Under the pieces are notes generated by a model, which worked only from the letters and a program-made list of their open reading frames with translations, ran no database searches and had not been told where the DNA came from. 45,811 bases of DNA from a candidate division WWE3 bacterium CG_4_9_14_0_2_um_filter_35_11 (GTDB taxonomy: Bacteria > Patescibacteriota > WWE3 > 2-01-FULL-39-13): NCBI GenBank assembly GCA_002789015.1, contig PFSJ01000025.1, forward strand, positions 1 through 45,811, given 5' to 3'. The translations under genes and the position numbers were made by a program. The number at the start of each line of letters is the position of its first letter. Positions within the stretch are counted from its first letter, which is position 1. Shown in pieces: positions 10,489-19,641 of this stretch.

Positions 10489-11041
10489 TCAAAGCCAAAA
10501 ATTCTTTGTTTTTACCCTTCTTGCCTTCAATCGGGGACTTTACTAAAGATTTAAAATTTAATCCCGTATCTTTAATATCAGATTTTACTTTATCTAAAAC
10601 TTCGTTTAATTTTTCATCCAAAACTTTACCTTGCTTCAAAAAAGATTTATCCGCTTCATAATGAGGCTTAATTAAAGAAATAATATTTCCTCTTTCTTTG
10701 AGCATTAGTTTTGCTTTAGCTAAAATCATTTTTTGAGGAGTCCAACCAACGTCGATACAAATAAAGTCAAACTTTTCGGTTAACTCAACATACAAAGCAT
10801 TTGTTCTTTCCATAACAACAACATGCGAATCATTTCTTAATCCCCAATTTAATTCTCCATAAGCAGTATCAATCGCATAAACTTTTTTTGCATTGCGTTT
10901 TAAAAGGCAATCAACAAAACCTCCAGTACTACAACCAAGGTCAGCGCAAATTAAATCTGAAACATCGATATTGAAATTAGTTAGTGCGAAATCGAGTTTG
11001 TCTCCTGCACGGGAAACAAAAGTTCCCATTAACTCGGCCAT
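10478..11041 (-). CDS. TlyA/FtsJ-like rRNA methyltransferase lacking the S4 domain
   Basis: 'FVSRAGDKLDFALTNFNIDVSDLICADLGCSTGGFVDCLLKRNAKKVYAIDTAYGELNWGLR' matches the methyltransferase part of TlyA proteins; no N-terminal S4 segment. Confidence 0.85.
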   Translation of the reverse strand: MAELMGTFVSRAGDKLDFALTNFNIDVSDLICADLGCSTGGFVDCLLKRNAKKVYAIDTAYGELNWGLRNDSHVVVMERTNALYVELTEKFDFICIDVGWTPQKMILAKAKLMLKERGNIISLIKPHYEADKSFLKQGKVLDEKLNEVLDKVKSDIKDTGLNFKSLVKSPIEGKKGKNKEFLALITL

Positions 11042-13329
11042 TTTGAGATAATAATAAAATTTGATTCGCCTTTCGGTTTTTTAATTTCCTGCCAAACAGC
11101 TTCAGTCACAAAAGGCATAAAAGGATGCAAAAGTTTGATTGCGGTAAGGAATGCTCTTCTTAATGTAAACATGGCTGATACATCATCTCGTGACTTTATA
11201 GACTCTAAATAATCATTGGCCAAGGTGTTCCAAATAAAATCATAAATTGATTCGCCGGCAAGTTTAAATTTATATCTATCGAGATCCTTTGTAACTTCAT
11301 TTATTAATATTTCTAGCTTCTTCAAAAATTCAAGTTCTTCGGGTTTTAAATCAGCATCAGGCAAATCGTCTGGAATATTTAAATTACTTTCTTCTATCTT
11401 TTGATTAATAAATCTTCCTACATTCCAAATCTTATTCGCGAAATTTCTATATCCGCGAACTTTATCTTCATCAAATGGTGAAAACTTTGCTTCGGTATTT
11501 CCGCCAACAATAAGTCCCATGCGCAAAGCATCTGTGCCGTACTTTTCGATCATTTCTACAGGATTAACTCCATTATTTTTGCTCTTACTCATTTTTCTTC
11601 CATCTTTTCCTGTAACCATTCCATGAAAATAAACATTTTTAAAAGGAATCTCTTTTGTTAAATAAAGGCCGAACATAATCATTCGAGCAATCCAAAAGAA
11701 CATAATGTCATAACCAGAATCCAAGAAATCTGTCGGGTAATATTTCTTGAAATCCCCTGAATCTGGAAATCCAGTTGTAGTTAATGGCCATTGTCCAGAA
11801 CTAAACCAAGTGTCAAAAGTATCTGTTTCTTGAAGAAAATCATCGCCTGGAGAATCCTTTTGAATAACATACTTCGCATCTTCGGTTGTAATAACCTTTT
11901 GAAGACCAGATTTTATTTCAGAAAGAGAAATTCCAGCTTTTAGAAGGTCGGAGACCTTGCCAGTTTTATATTCTTTGAAGTTTGTCAAAAAGGTTACTTG
12001 CAAATTCGGATTTTCAGAAACACTATACCAAGCAGGAATTCTGATTCCAAAAACTGTTTGCCTACTTATTGGCCAAGGTTTCTTTTCCTTGATCCATCTT
12101 AAAGTGTCTCGTTTCCATTCAGGCAGGTTAAATTTAACCTTGTTTTTTTCGATAGCGGAAATAACAGGATCAAGCAATTTATCCATATTTATAAACCAAT
12201 TCGGAAGAATCATTGGCTCGATTACATTTCCTTCCTTGTAATCAACTAATAAGCGATTTTCGTAATTATCATTTATCTTTTCGATTGAACCTTTTTCCTG
12301 CAAAATCTCTACGACTTTCTTTCTTGCTTGAGCTGGGAAAAGTCCTTTGGTTTCACCTGCGTTTTCATTCATACGGCCATCAAGACTTATCAAAGAGATG
12401 ATTTTTAGACCATGCTTTTTGCCGATTTTATAATCATTAAAATCATGCCCAGGAGTGATTTTTAAACATCCGGTTCCAAATTCAATATCAGCATATTCAT
12501 CTTCAATAACAGGAATCTTTTCATTTGTTAACGGATTTATAACTTCTTTCCCAACAAATCCTTTATATCTCTTATCTTTTGGATTAACGGCGATTGCGAC
12601 ATCAGCATAAATAGTTTCTGGACGAACCGTAGCGACTGTCATATATGAGGGTAGCCCTTCTTTTTTAGGGGCTACCCCTATTGCATATTTGACATAGTAC
12701 AAAGGAGAAACCGAATCCTTATATTCGGTTTCTAAATCACTAAAGGTCGTTCCATAAAACGTCGAATAATTCACCATATAACCTTCGCGGTAAATCAGAC
12801 CTTCTTTATACATTTTGATAAAAGTGTCATAAACAGTATCAACAACTTTTTTATCAAGCATAAAAGTATTTCGTTTCCAATCAGCGCTCATACCCAAAAG
12901 TTTTAATTGATTAATTGCGATATCTGAATTTTCATTTACAAAACTCAAAACATCGTTAAAAAAAGTTTCGCGATCAAAATCAAAACGACTTTTGCCTTCC
13001 TTTTTTAATTTATTTTCATAAACATATTGAGTCTCAAAGCCAGCGTGATCCGTTCCAGGAAAATATAAAGCATCGTAACCTTGCATTCTTTTGAACCTAA
13101 TTAATATATCTTGTAAAGAATATGTTGCATGACCACAGTGAATTGGTGCATTCGCATTTGGAGGAGGCATCAAAACACTAAATGGCTTTCCAGAAAATTC
13201 ATTGTCGGAGTCTCTTAAACCATTTTGCTCTCTCAGCGTTTTCGCCCCTTCGGGCGAAAACGCCCCACTCTTTTCCCACATTACATAAATCTCTTTTTCT
13301 AATGTTTTATGATCGTACGTTTTATTCAT
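11029..13329 (-). CDS. valS: Valyl-tRNA synthetase (short, lacks C-terminal coiled coil)
   Basis: 'VLMPPPNANAPIHCGHATYSLQDILIRFKRMQGYDALYFPGTDHAGFETQ' (HIGH-region variant HCGH), KMSKS motif 'KMSKSKNNG', C-terminal 'MPFVTEAVWQEI'. Confidence 0.93.
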   Translation of the reverse strand: MNKTYDHKTLEKEIYVMWEKSGAFSPEGAKTLREQNGLRDSDNEFSGKPFSVLMPPPNANAPIHCGHATYSLQDILIRFKRMQGYDALYFPGTDHAGFETQYVYENKLKKEGKSRFDFDRETFFNDVLSFVNENSDIAINQLKLLGMSADWKRNTFMLDKKVVDTVYDTFIKMYKEGLIYREGYMVNYSTFYGTTFSDLETEYKDSVSPLYYVKYAIGVAPKKEGLPSYMTVATVRPETIYADVAIAVNPKDKRYKGFVGKEVINPLTNEKIPVIEDEYADIEFGTGCLKITPGHDFNDYKIGKKHGLKIISLISLDGRMNENAGETKGLFPAQARKKVVEILQEKGSIEKINDNYENRLLVDYKEGNVIEPMILPNWFINMDKLLDPVISAIEKNKVKFNLPEWKRDTLRWIKEKKPWPISRQTVFGIRIPAWYSVSENPNLQVTFLTNFKEYKTGKVSDLLKAGISLSEIKSGLQKVITTEDAKYVIQKDSPGDDFLQETDTFDTWFSSGQWPLTTTGFPDSGDFKKYYPTDFLDSGYDIMFFWIARMIMFGLYLTKEIPFKNVYFHGMVTGKDGRKMSKSKNNGVNPVEMIEKYGTDALRMGLIVGGNTEAKFSPFDEDKVRGYRNFANKIWNVGRFINQKIEESNLNIPDDLPDADLKPEELEFLKKLEILINEVTKDLDRYKFKLAGESIYDFIWNTLANDYLESIKSRDDVSAMFTLRRAFLTAIKLLHPFMPFVTEAVWQEIKKPKGESNFIIISKWPS
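12649..12677. repeat. Intragenic inverted repeat in valS (GGGTAGCCC family)
   Basis: GGGTAGCCC(12649-12657)...GGGCTACCC(12669-12677). Confidence 0.9.
13236..13263. repeat. Intragenic perfect palindrome in valS
   Basis: GCGTTTTCGCCC-CTTC-GGGCGAAAACGC, 12-bp perfect arms. Confidence 0.95.
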
Positions 13330-14621
13330 TTTGACAAAATAGCCTTCACAACTTTAAGATCTGTAATTGGATCTCCTCCAGAATCTATCGTGGCTTTTAA
13401 AGCCTGAACATAATTATCATTTCCAGAGTTATCAGTAATAAATGAAGTACTAGCATATGGTGCAAGCTCAGCAACTGGATATAAATACGGCATATTTTTC
13501 AGTTCAGAGGCTAAGTTCTTGTCGCTATATACATATCCAACCTTATTAGTTTTTTTGACTTCTGAAAACAAGGTTTTTTGCTGATCTGCTGCACTTAACC
13601 AATTCAAAAATTCCCATGCCGCATTTTTTTGATCATCATCTAAATCAGCACTAGCTGATTCAACCCAGATCGAAGCCCACGATTTCTGTTTAATATTTCC
13701 ATCAATATCAGGTAACTGAGGAACATCCGTAACTCCAAACTTTAAAGTTGGATTTATGCTTAGAATTTTTTCGATATCTTCTCTTTTAACAAAAACCATC
13801 GCAACTTTCTCGGTGGCAAAGGATAAAATAGAATTTTGCATGGAGCTATTCCAAACTTTATCTTTTATTGCAAAAGCTCTATAAAAACTTAAGGCGGCCG
13901 AAGCAGCATCAGTATCTAAACCAGAAGGAATACTTACACCACTTTGAGTAAGCATTAAACCAAGAACATCAGTTGAATTAGTAACATTTAATGCAGTTCC
14001 AAGCGCCAAACCAGATCTAGTAATTGTATCTCCATTTTTTATTGTTAATCTTAATGCCAAAGACCTAATGTCCTCCCAAGTAACGGGTTTTTGAAGCCCT
14101 GCCTGATCAAACATATTTGTATTGTATAAAAGTACCAAGCCATCATATTTTAAAGGAACGCAATATATCTCTCCTGTCGTTGAACCACATTGATCGACTG
14201 CAATTCCATAGAATCTGTTTTTGTATGAAGATGCGTTTGAAAGTTCTCCCTTGGCACTTGATAATTCATTAAAATATTCAGGAACCCATGTCGAATGTAT
14301 TCTAAATATAGAAGGCCCAGTCGATTCTTTTAACCTAGATAACAAAGTTTGTCTATATCTAACTAAATCATCATCAAATTGTTTGTTTGAATAGTTAATA
14401 GTTACATTTGGATGAAGCACCTTGTATTGCTCAATCAATACTGTCATATCTGCCTCGGACTCATTTATTCCCCAGTATTCTAAAGTAACTGGTTTTGAAA
14501 CTGGAGCTTTATCCTTCCTCGTATACCAAAAGGCAAAAGCAGCAAGAACCACAACAAGTATAAAAACACCAATAAATAGAAATTTCTTGTTCGGTAATTT
14601 AAAAGTTGGAATCATATGCAA
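13326..14621 (-). CDS. Extracellular solute-binding protein (ABC sugar-binding family 1-like)
   Basis: N-terminal TM, then 'VTLEYWGINESEADMTVLIEQYKVLHPNVTINYSN...' typical of family-1 solute-binding proteins. Confidence 0.85.
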   Translation of the reverse strand: MHMIPTFKLPNKKFLFIGVFILVVVLAAFAFWYTRKDKAPVSKPVTLEYWGINESEADMTVLIEQYKVLHPNVTINYSNKQFDDDLVRYRQTLLSRLKESTGPSIFRIHSTWVPEYFNELSSAKGELSNASSYKNRFYGIAVDQCGSTTGEIYCVPLKYDGLVLLYNTNMFDQAGLQKPVTWEDIRSLALRLTIKNGDTITRSGLALGTALNVTNSTDVLGLMLTQSGVSIPSGLDTDAASAALSFYRAFAIKDKVWNSSMQNSILSFATEKVAMVFVKREDIEKILSINPTLKFGVTDVPQLPDIDGNIKQKSWASIWVESASADLDDDQKNAAWEFLNWLSAADQQKTLFSEVKKTNKVGYVYSDKNLASELKNMPYLYPVAELAPYASTSFITDNSGNDNYVQALKATIDSGGDPITDLKVVKAILSK

Positions 14622-15052
14622 AGGATTTTATCGGAAGTGACCTGCCGATGCAATTAAATTTGATTCTCAATAAATAATCCGTTCAAAAATAACATCAGAA
14701 TATCAGCTAAATCTAACGGCTAGAGAACCTTGTAACCGATAGTCGCATATATAGTATAACTTAGTATTTTAATATAGGTCATTGTTAGTAAGTGCCACAT
14801 TTCTCAACCGTATTTAACCCAGAACATAGAAATGAATAAACAGTAACCGACTACTGATATAAAAGGAAAATTAATATGACAAAATCCTAAACGTTTAATA
14901 TCAAAAGCTGAAACGAAATATCAACAATATCAAAACAGAATTCCGCAGGTATATAAACTAAATTTAACGTTATAAACATATCCACAGACACTACTACATC
15001 TACTTCTGTATTTTGAACTTTATTTAGTCACTAATGGAAAACGGGATAACTT

Positions 15053-16444
15053 TTAATCGGAAGATAAAATATTATTTTTAATTTGATCCACTTCTTTTGC
15101 AAAATCAAAATCGGTTTTTATCAAATCGATAATCTTTTCTACACCATGAACTATGGTTGAATGATCTCTATTTCCTATAAACTCCCCTATCACTTGAAAA
15201 CCTGAAGAAGTCATTTCTCTAATAAAGTACATGCTAACTTGTCTTGGCAATACAAAAGTCTTTAATCTTCTACTTCCTTTAATATCTTTAATTGTGACTC
15301 CATAATATTTAGCAACTTCTCTCATTATTGAAGAATATGTAATCCGGCTTTGTTTTTGTTTTTCAATATTCCCCATTATTGATGAAGCTAATTCTTTGGT
15401 TAGATCTTGTCCTTGGCTTCTTGCGGTTGTTACTGTTTGAAGTAATTTTGCTTCAAGCTCCCGTATATTACTTTCAACTGTAGATGCAATATATTCAATT
15501 GCATCATCGGGAGCATTTAATTTTAGTTCCTCATTTTTTGATCTTAAAATCGCGATTCTAGTTTCATAATCTGGTTTTTGAATATCCGCAATCATTCCAC
15601 TTGAAAATCTTGATGAAAGCCTTTCTTCCAATGTTCTTATTTCATGTGGAGGTCTATCTGAAGTCAGAATTATTTGTTTATGATTCATGTAGAGCGTATT
15701 AAAAGTGTGGAAAAATTCCTCCTGCGTTGCATCTTTTCCGGCTATTGAATGAACATCGTCAATAATTAAGACATCTACATTCCTATATTTTTTCTTTAAT
15801 GCTGTTCTTTTTGTGCTATTTCCTTTTCCTCTTTGAATTGCATCTATAACTTCATTTAAAAATTCTTCACCTGTTTTATAAATGATTATTTTTTCTGGAT
15901 GTTTTTTCAGGATCTCATTTCCGATAGCTTGAATTAAGTGTGTTTTTCCTAAACCTACGCTGGAATATAAAAAGAACGGGTTATATATTTTTCCAGGAGC
16001 ATCTGCGATTGCTGTAGAAACCGCATAGGCCAGACGGTTATTGTTTCCAACTATGAATCGAGAAAATGAGTATTGAGTGTTTATTCCATATTCACGAGCT
16101 TTTGAGAATGCGTTTTCTTCTGCAAGGTTGTCGTCTTGTTTGAAAAGTGGTCCAAGATCATTTATTGAAATTTGTGTTGGCTCTTTTTTTGTAACGGTGA
16201 ACATTAAGCGAAATTCTGGGCCTATTATTTTTGCACAGACTTCCTTTATATATCCATAAAGACGCTCTTCAACGAAGTTTCTTTGGAATTCACTTGTGGT
16301 TGTAACTTCGATTACTTTATCTGTTTCATCGATTCTTTTTATATAACAACCTGGTATGTATGCTTTGAAATATGAAGGATTTGCAACAACTTCTAATTCA
16401 CCCTTCACCGATTTCCATATTTCATCTAATCTTGTATCTTTCAC
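15053..16444 (-). CDS. dnaA: Chromosomal replication initiator protein DnaA
   Basis: '[25 protein letters not shown]' Walker A, '[15 protein letters not shown]', '[25 protein letters not shown]', domain IV '[15 protein letters not shown]'. Confidence 0.98.
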   Translation of the reverse strand: MKDTRLDEIWKSVKGELEVVANPSYFKAYIPGCYIKRIDETDKVIEVTTTSEFQRNFVEERLYGYIKEVCAKIIGPEFRLMFTVTKKEPTQISINDLGPLFKQDDNLAEENAFSKAREYGINTQYSFSRFIVGNNNRLAYAVSTAIADAPGKIYNPFFLYSSVGLGKTHLIQAIGNEILKKHPEKIIIYKTGEEFLNEVIDAIQRGKGNSTKRTALKKKYRNVDVLIIDDVHSIAGKDATQEEFFHTFNTLYMNHKQIILTSDRPPHEIRTLEERLSSRFSSGMIADIQKPDYETRIAILRSKNEELKLNAPDDAIEYIASTVESNIRELEAKLLQTVTTARSQGQDLTKELASSIMGNIEKQKQSRITYSSIMREVAKYYGVTIKDIKGSRRLKTFVLPRQVSMYFIREMTSSGFQVIGEFIGNRDHSTIVHGVEKIIDLIKTDFDFAKEVDQIKNNILSSD

Positions 16445-16468
16445 GATATGGACATTCTATTCATCAAG

Positions 16469-16498
16469 TTATCCACAGTCAACTGTTATTTATCCACG
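16469..16498. promoter_or_regulatory. Two DnaA-box-like 9-mers in dnaA-rpmH intergenic region (TTATCCACA 16469-16477; TTATCCACG 16490-16498)
   Basis: Exact match and one-mismatch match to the consensus DnaA box TTATCCACA, same orientation, 21 bp apart. Confidence 0.8.
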
Positions 16499-16547
16499 AG
16501 AGATATATTGCTTCCATCTTAAACATTGTGTTAGAATCCTCACAATT

Positions 16548-16703
16548 ATGCCTAAAAGAACTTGGCAACCAAAAGTAAAAAAAGGAAATAGAAAGCATGG
16601 ATTCCTTAAAAGAATGCTTACAAAAGCAGGAAGAAACGTTTTAAAAAGAAGACGTGCAAAAGGACGAACAAGGCTTGCTATTAATCGTGGATGGGTAGCT
16701 TAA
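16548..16703 (+). CDS. rpmH: Large ribosomal subunit protein bL34
   Basis: [51 protein letters not shown]. Internal start of ORF 16356..16703. Confidence 0.96.
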   Translation: MPKRTWQPKVKKGNRKHGFLKRMLTKAGRNVLKRRRAKGRTRLAINRGWVA

Positions 16704-16713
16704 CACTTCATTA

Positions 16714-17061
16714 ATGTACAGTAGACAATATAGCTTGAAAACGAGATTCAGTTTTCGCAATATATTAAGAAGTGAAGGTAGTTATTCATCTAGGTTTCTC
16801 CTTGTAAAGTATAAGAAATCAAACGGTTTGAAATTTGGAATAATAACTTCCAATAAGTTTTCAAAAAAAGCTGTTATTCAAAATAAGATTAGGCGATATA
16901 TCGCAGGTTCTATACAAAAAAACGTATCGAAATTTCCAATTAATTACAATTTCGTATTTATTCCCAAAAAAACAGTCCTGTTTAATGATAAAGTATCAAT
17001 AGATGCTAAAGAAATTGATTTTGAAATTAATACGTTTTTATCAAAAGTGGTTTTCTCTTGA
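16714..17061 (+). CDS. rnpA: Ribonuclease P protein component
   Basis: Position after rpmH; '[21 protein letters not shown]' RNP motif. Confidence 0.88.
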   Translation: MYSRQYSLKTRFSFRNILRSEGSYSSRFLLVKYKKSNGLKFGIITSNKFSKKAVIQNKIRRYIAGSIQKNVSKFPINYNFVFIPKKTVLFNDKVSIDAKEIDFEINTFLSKVVFS

Positions 17062-17239
17062 TCAAGGTTTTCTCGGAAAAGTTTTCCATCTAAATGTTTG
17101 CAGATTTGAACCGTATTGTTCGGAATATACTTATCAGGCAGTTGATAAATATGGAATTATTAAAGGGTCGTTTATGGGAATATACAGAATATTAAGATGT
17201 AATCCATTTTCAAAAGGTGGTTATGATCCTGTACAATAA
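17003..17239 (+). CDS. yidD: Membrane protein insertion efficiency factor YidD
   Basis: '[10 protein letters not shown]...[45 protein letters not shown]'. Overlaps rnpA by 59 bp. Confidence 0.95.
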   Translation: MLKKLILKLIRFYQKWFSLDQGFLGKVFHLNVCRFEPYCSEYTYQAVDKYGIIKGSFMGIYRILRCNPFSKGGYDPVQ

Positions 17240-17245
17240 ATCATT

Positions 17246-18013
17246 ATGAATATTCTAACTGAAGCTTGGAACCTATTTTTATATGTTCCGTTATTAAACC
17301 TGTTAATTGCTTTCTATCATATATTTTTTAATAACCTTGGTTTTGCAATAATTGCAATTACTGTAGTTATCAAAATTCTTACATACCCTTTAACAAAACC
17401 TTCGATAATTGCGGCTCAAAAACAAAAAGAGTTGCAACCTCAAATTGCAAAATTAAAACTTCAATACAAAAACAAACAAGAATTTGCACAAAAACAAATG
17501 GAATTGTTTAAACAAAACGGAATAAATCCTGTTTCTGGATGCTTGCCTCAGATTATTCAATTCATTGTTATCATTGCGTTATATCGTGCATTCACACACA
17601 TACTTAGTGCAAATGGAGTTTCAATTAGTGAATTGAACAGCCTTTTATATAATTTTGATTATCTTAAATTCGCAAACGACGCTGTATTAAACACTAATTT
17701 CCTATACTTAAATTTGGCAAAAGCAGACCCGCTTTATATTGTTCCAGCTTTGTCGGCAGCATCGCAATTTCTACTTTCAAAATATATGATGCAGTCTTCA
17801 AAGAAAATAGAAAAGGTAGTTAAGGATACTCCTGACAAGAAAGATGATTTTATGTATAATATGCAAGAACAAATGATGTATATGATGCCGATTATGACAC
17901 TGGTCATAGGTATCAGTTTGCCTTCCGGTTTGGTTTTATACTGGTTTGTTTCAACCCTGCTAGCTGTATTTCAGTACATGATTCTTAATAAAAATAAAAA
18001 TGGATCAAAATGA
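17246..18013 (+). CDS. yidC: Membrane insertase YidC/Oxa1
   Basis: 'GFAIIAITVVIKILTYPLTKPSIIAAQKQKELQPQIAKLKLQYKNK...PVSGCLPQIIQFIVIIALYRAF'. Confidence 0.95.
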   Translation: MNILTEAWNLFLYVPLLNLLIAFYHIFFNNLGFAIIAITVVIKILTYPLTKPSIIAAQKQKELQPQIAKLKLQYKNKQEFAQKQMELFKQNGINPVSGCLPQIIQFIVIIALYRAFTHILSANGVSISELNSLLYNFDYLKFANDAVLNTNFLYLNLAKADPLYIVPALSAASQFLLSKYMMQSSKKIEKVVKDTPDKKDDFMYNMQEQMMYMMPIMTLVIGISLPSGLVLYWFVSTLLAVFQYMILNKNKNGSK

Positions 18014-18464
18014 TATTAAAAATAAAATAAACGAGAAACTAGTCGAATTACTTGATCTATTAGGGATAAAGTACGAAATCGAATTTGTAGAAACAGACGC
18101 TGACTCAATCAAAATAGAAATTAAGACTGAACAATCAAATTTACTAATTGGATATCATGGAGAAACCTTAAGCTCATTGCAGCACATCTTAAATGTTATG
18201 TTGTATAAGGAATTTAAAGAACAGGCTAGAGTTGTTATTGATATTTCTGGTTATAGGCAAGAAAGAGAAAGAAAATTAATTGAGCTTGCGATAAGTGCTT
18301 CTGATAAAGCCAGATTCATAAATAAATCAGTAGCCTTATATCCGATGAATAGCTATGAAAGGAAAATTATCCATGAAAAAGTATCAACACTAGATGGGGT
18401 TTCTTCAATTTCTGAAGGTGAAGGATATAGTCGAAGGGTAATTATAGTCCCCGAAAGTAGTTAA
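18000..18464 (+). CDS. jag: KH-R3H RNA-binding protein Jag/KhpB
   Basis: 'NLLIGYHGETLSSLQHILNVML' (KH) and 'ARFINKSVALYPMNSYERKIIHEKVS' (R3H); follows yidC. Confidence 0.9.
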   Translation: MDQNDIKNKINEKLVELLDLLGIKYEIEFVETDADSIKIEIKTEQSNLLIGYHGETLSSLQHILNVMLYKEFKEQARVVIDISGYRQERERKLIELAISASDKARFINKSVALYPMNSYERKIIHEKVSTLDGVSSISEGEGYSRRVIIVPESS

Positions 18465-18471
18465 CTTCAAA

Positions 18472-19638
18472 ATGAAATTTACTGTAATTAGAGAAAATTT
18501 ATCAAACGCATTAAACGTCGTAAGTAAAGCTGTAAACCAGAGAAGTCCACTTCCAATACTTTCAAATATTTTAATAAAAACGGAAAAAGGGATGATTCAA
18601 CTTTTTGCTTCTGATTTACAAATGAGCATTTCTGCAAGTGTAGGAGCGAAAATTGATGAACCCGGAGAAATTACAGTTCCAGCAAAAATATTTATTGAAT
18701 TTGTTAACCAAGTAAATTCCGATAAAATTGATTTTTCTTTAAGTGGGGCTGTCTTAAAGTTATCGACAGATAAAGTAAACGCAACTTTATCAGGAATCCC
18801 TGCTTCGGAGTTTCCTGTTATGGATAGACCGAAAAAAGGATATGAAGTTACATTGCCTTCGGATTTATTTTCTAAAGCAATTCAAAAAGTTCAATATGTT
18901 GTCGCAATTGATGAAGGAAGGCCTGTTTTAACTGGAATTTATTTCAAAATAACTAAAAACGAATTGGTAATTGCAGGAACTGATGGATATCGAATGGCTG
19001 AGTATTCATTTGGTCTTCAAAATGCTCCATTTGGAATAAAAGAAGACGAAGTTGTTTCTTGTGTTGTGCCGGCGAAGGCTTTTTCAGAAAATATAAAAGC
19101 CTTCGCCGGCAAATCAAACGACATGACTTTTGCAATCTATCCAGAAAATAATGTTGTAACTCTTAAAGTTGACGATTATGTTGCGCAGATCAGAATGATA
19201 GATGGAGAGTATCCTGATTATTTATCAGTTGTTCCATCTGAATTTTCAACTTCAATTGTTATTGATTCTTCGGAGTTTTCAAATGGAATTAAGCTCGCAA
19301 GTATTTTTGCTCGCGATATTGGGAATATGATTAAACTTGTAATAAAAGATGGAGTTATTGAATCAATTTCTCAACCATCAGAATCAGGAAGCAATATTAC
19401 AAAAATGTCAGCAGATGTTGAAGGTGAAGATATTGCAATCGCTTTTAATGCTAAATATCTTCTTGATTTTGTTAGTAATCAGTCTTCAAGCGGAGATATT
19501 ATATTTAAAACAAGCGATCCTTTAAAGCCTGTTTTATTTTCAGTCAATACAGAGGAAAATTATTTTGCAGAAGGTAAAAAAATTAATGGGTTTAAAAGAT
19601 ATTTTCATCTTATTATGCCAATGAAATCTAGTTGGTAA
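18472..19638 (+). CDS. dnaN: DNA polymerase III beta subunit (sliding clamp)
   Basis: 'MKFTVIRENLSNALNVVSKAVNQRSPLPILSNILIKTEKGMIQLFASDLQMSIS', 'EFPVMDRPKK', 'VVAIDEGRPVLTGIYF', C-terminal 'HLIMPMK'. Confidence 0.96.
   Translation: MKFTVIRENLSNALNVVSKAVNQRSPLPILSNILIKTEKGMIQLFASDLQMSISASVGAKIDEPGEITVPAKIFIEFVNQVNSDKIDFSLSGAVLKLSTDKVNATLSGIPASEFPVMDRPKKGYEVTLPSDLFSKAIQKVQYVVAIDEGRPVLTGIYFKITKNELVIAGTDGYRMAEYSFGLQNAPFGIKEDEVVSCVVPAKAFSENIKAFAGKSNDMTFAIYPENNVVTLKVDDYVAQIRMIDGEYPDYLSVVPSEFSTSIVIDSSEFSNGIKLASIFARDIGNMIKLVIKDGVIESISQPSESGSNITKMSADVEGEDIAIAFNAKYLLDFVSNQSSSGDIIFKTSDPLKPVLFSVNTEENYFAEGKKINGFKRYFHLIMPMKSSW
19067..19111. repeat. Intragenic perfect inverted repeat in dnaN
   Basis: TGCCGGCGAAGGCTTTT-(11 nt)-AAAAGCCTTCGCCGGCA, 17-bp perfect arms. 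Confidence 0.95.
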
Positions 19639-19641
19639 TTT

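Noticed and set aside
16356-16547. N-terminal extension of ORF 16356..16703 ahead of rpmH
   Set aside because: Covers the dnaA 5' end and the DnaA boxes; canonical bL34 begins at 16548.
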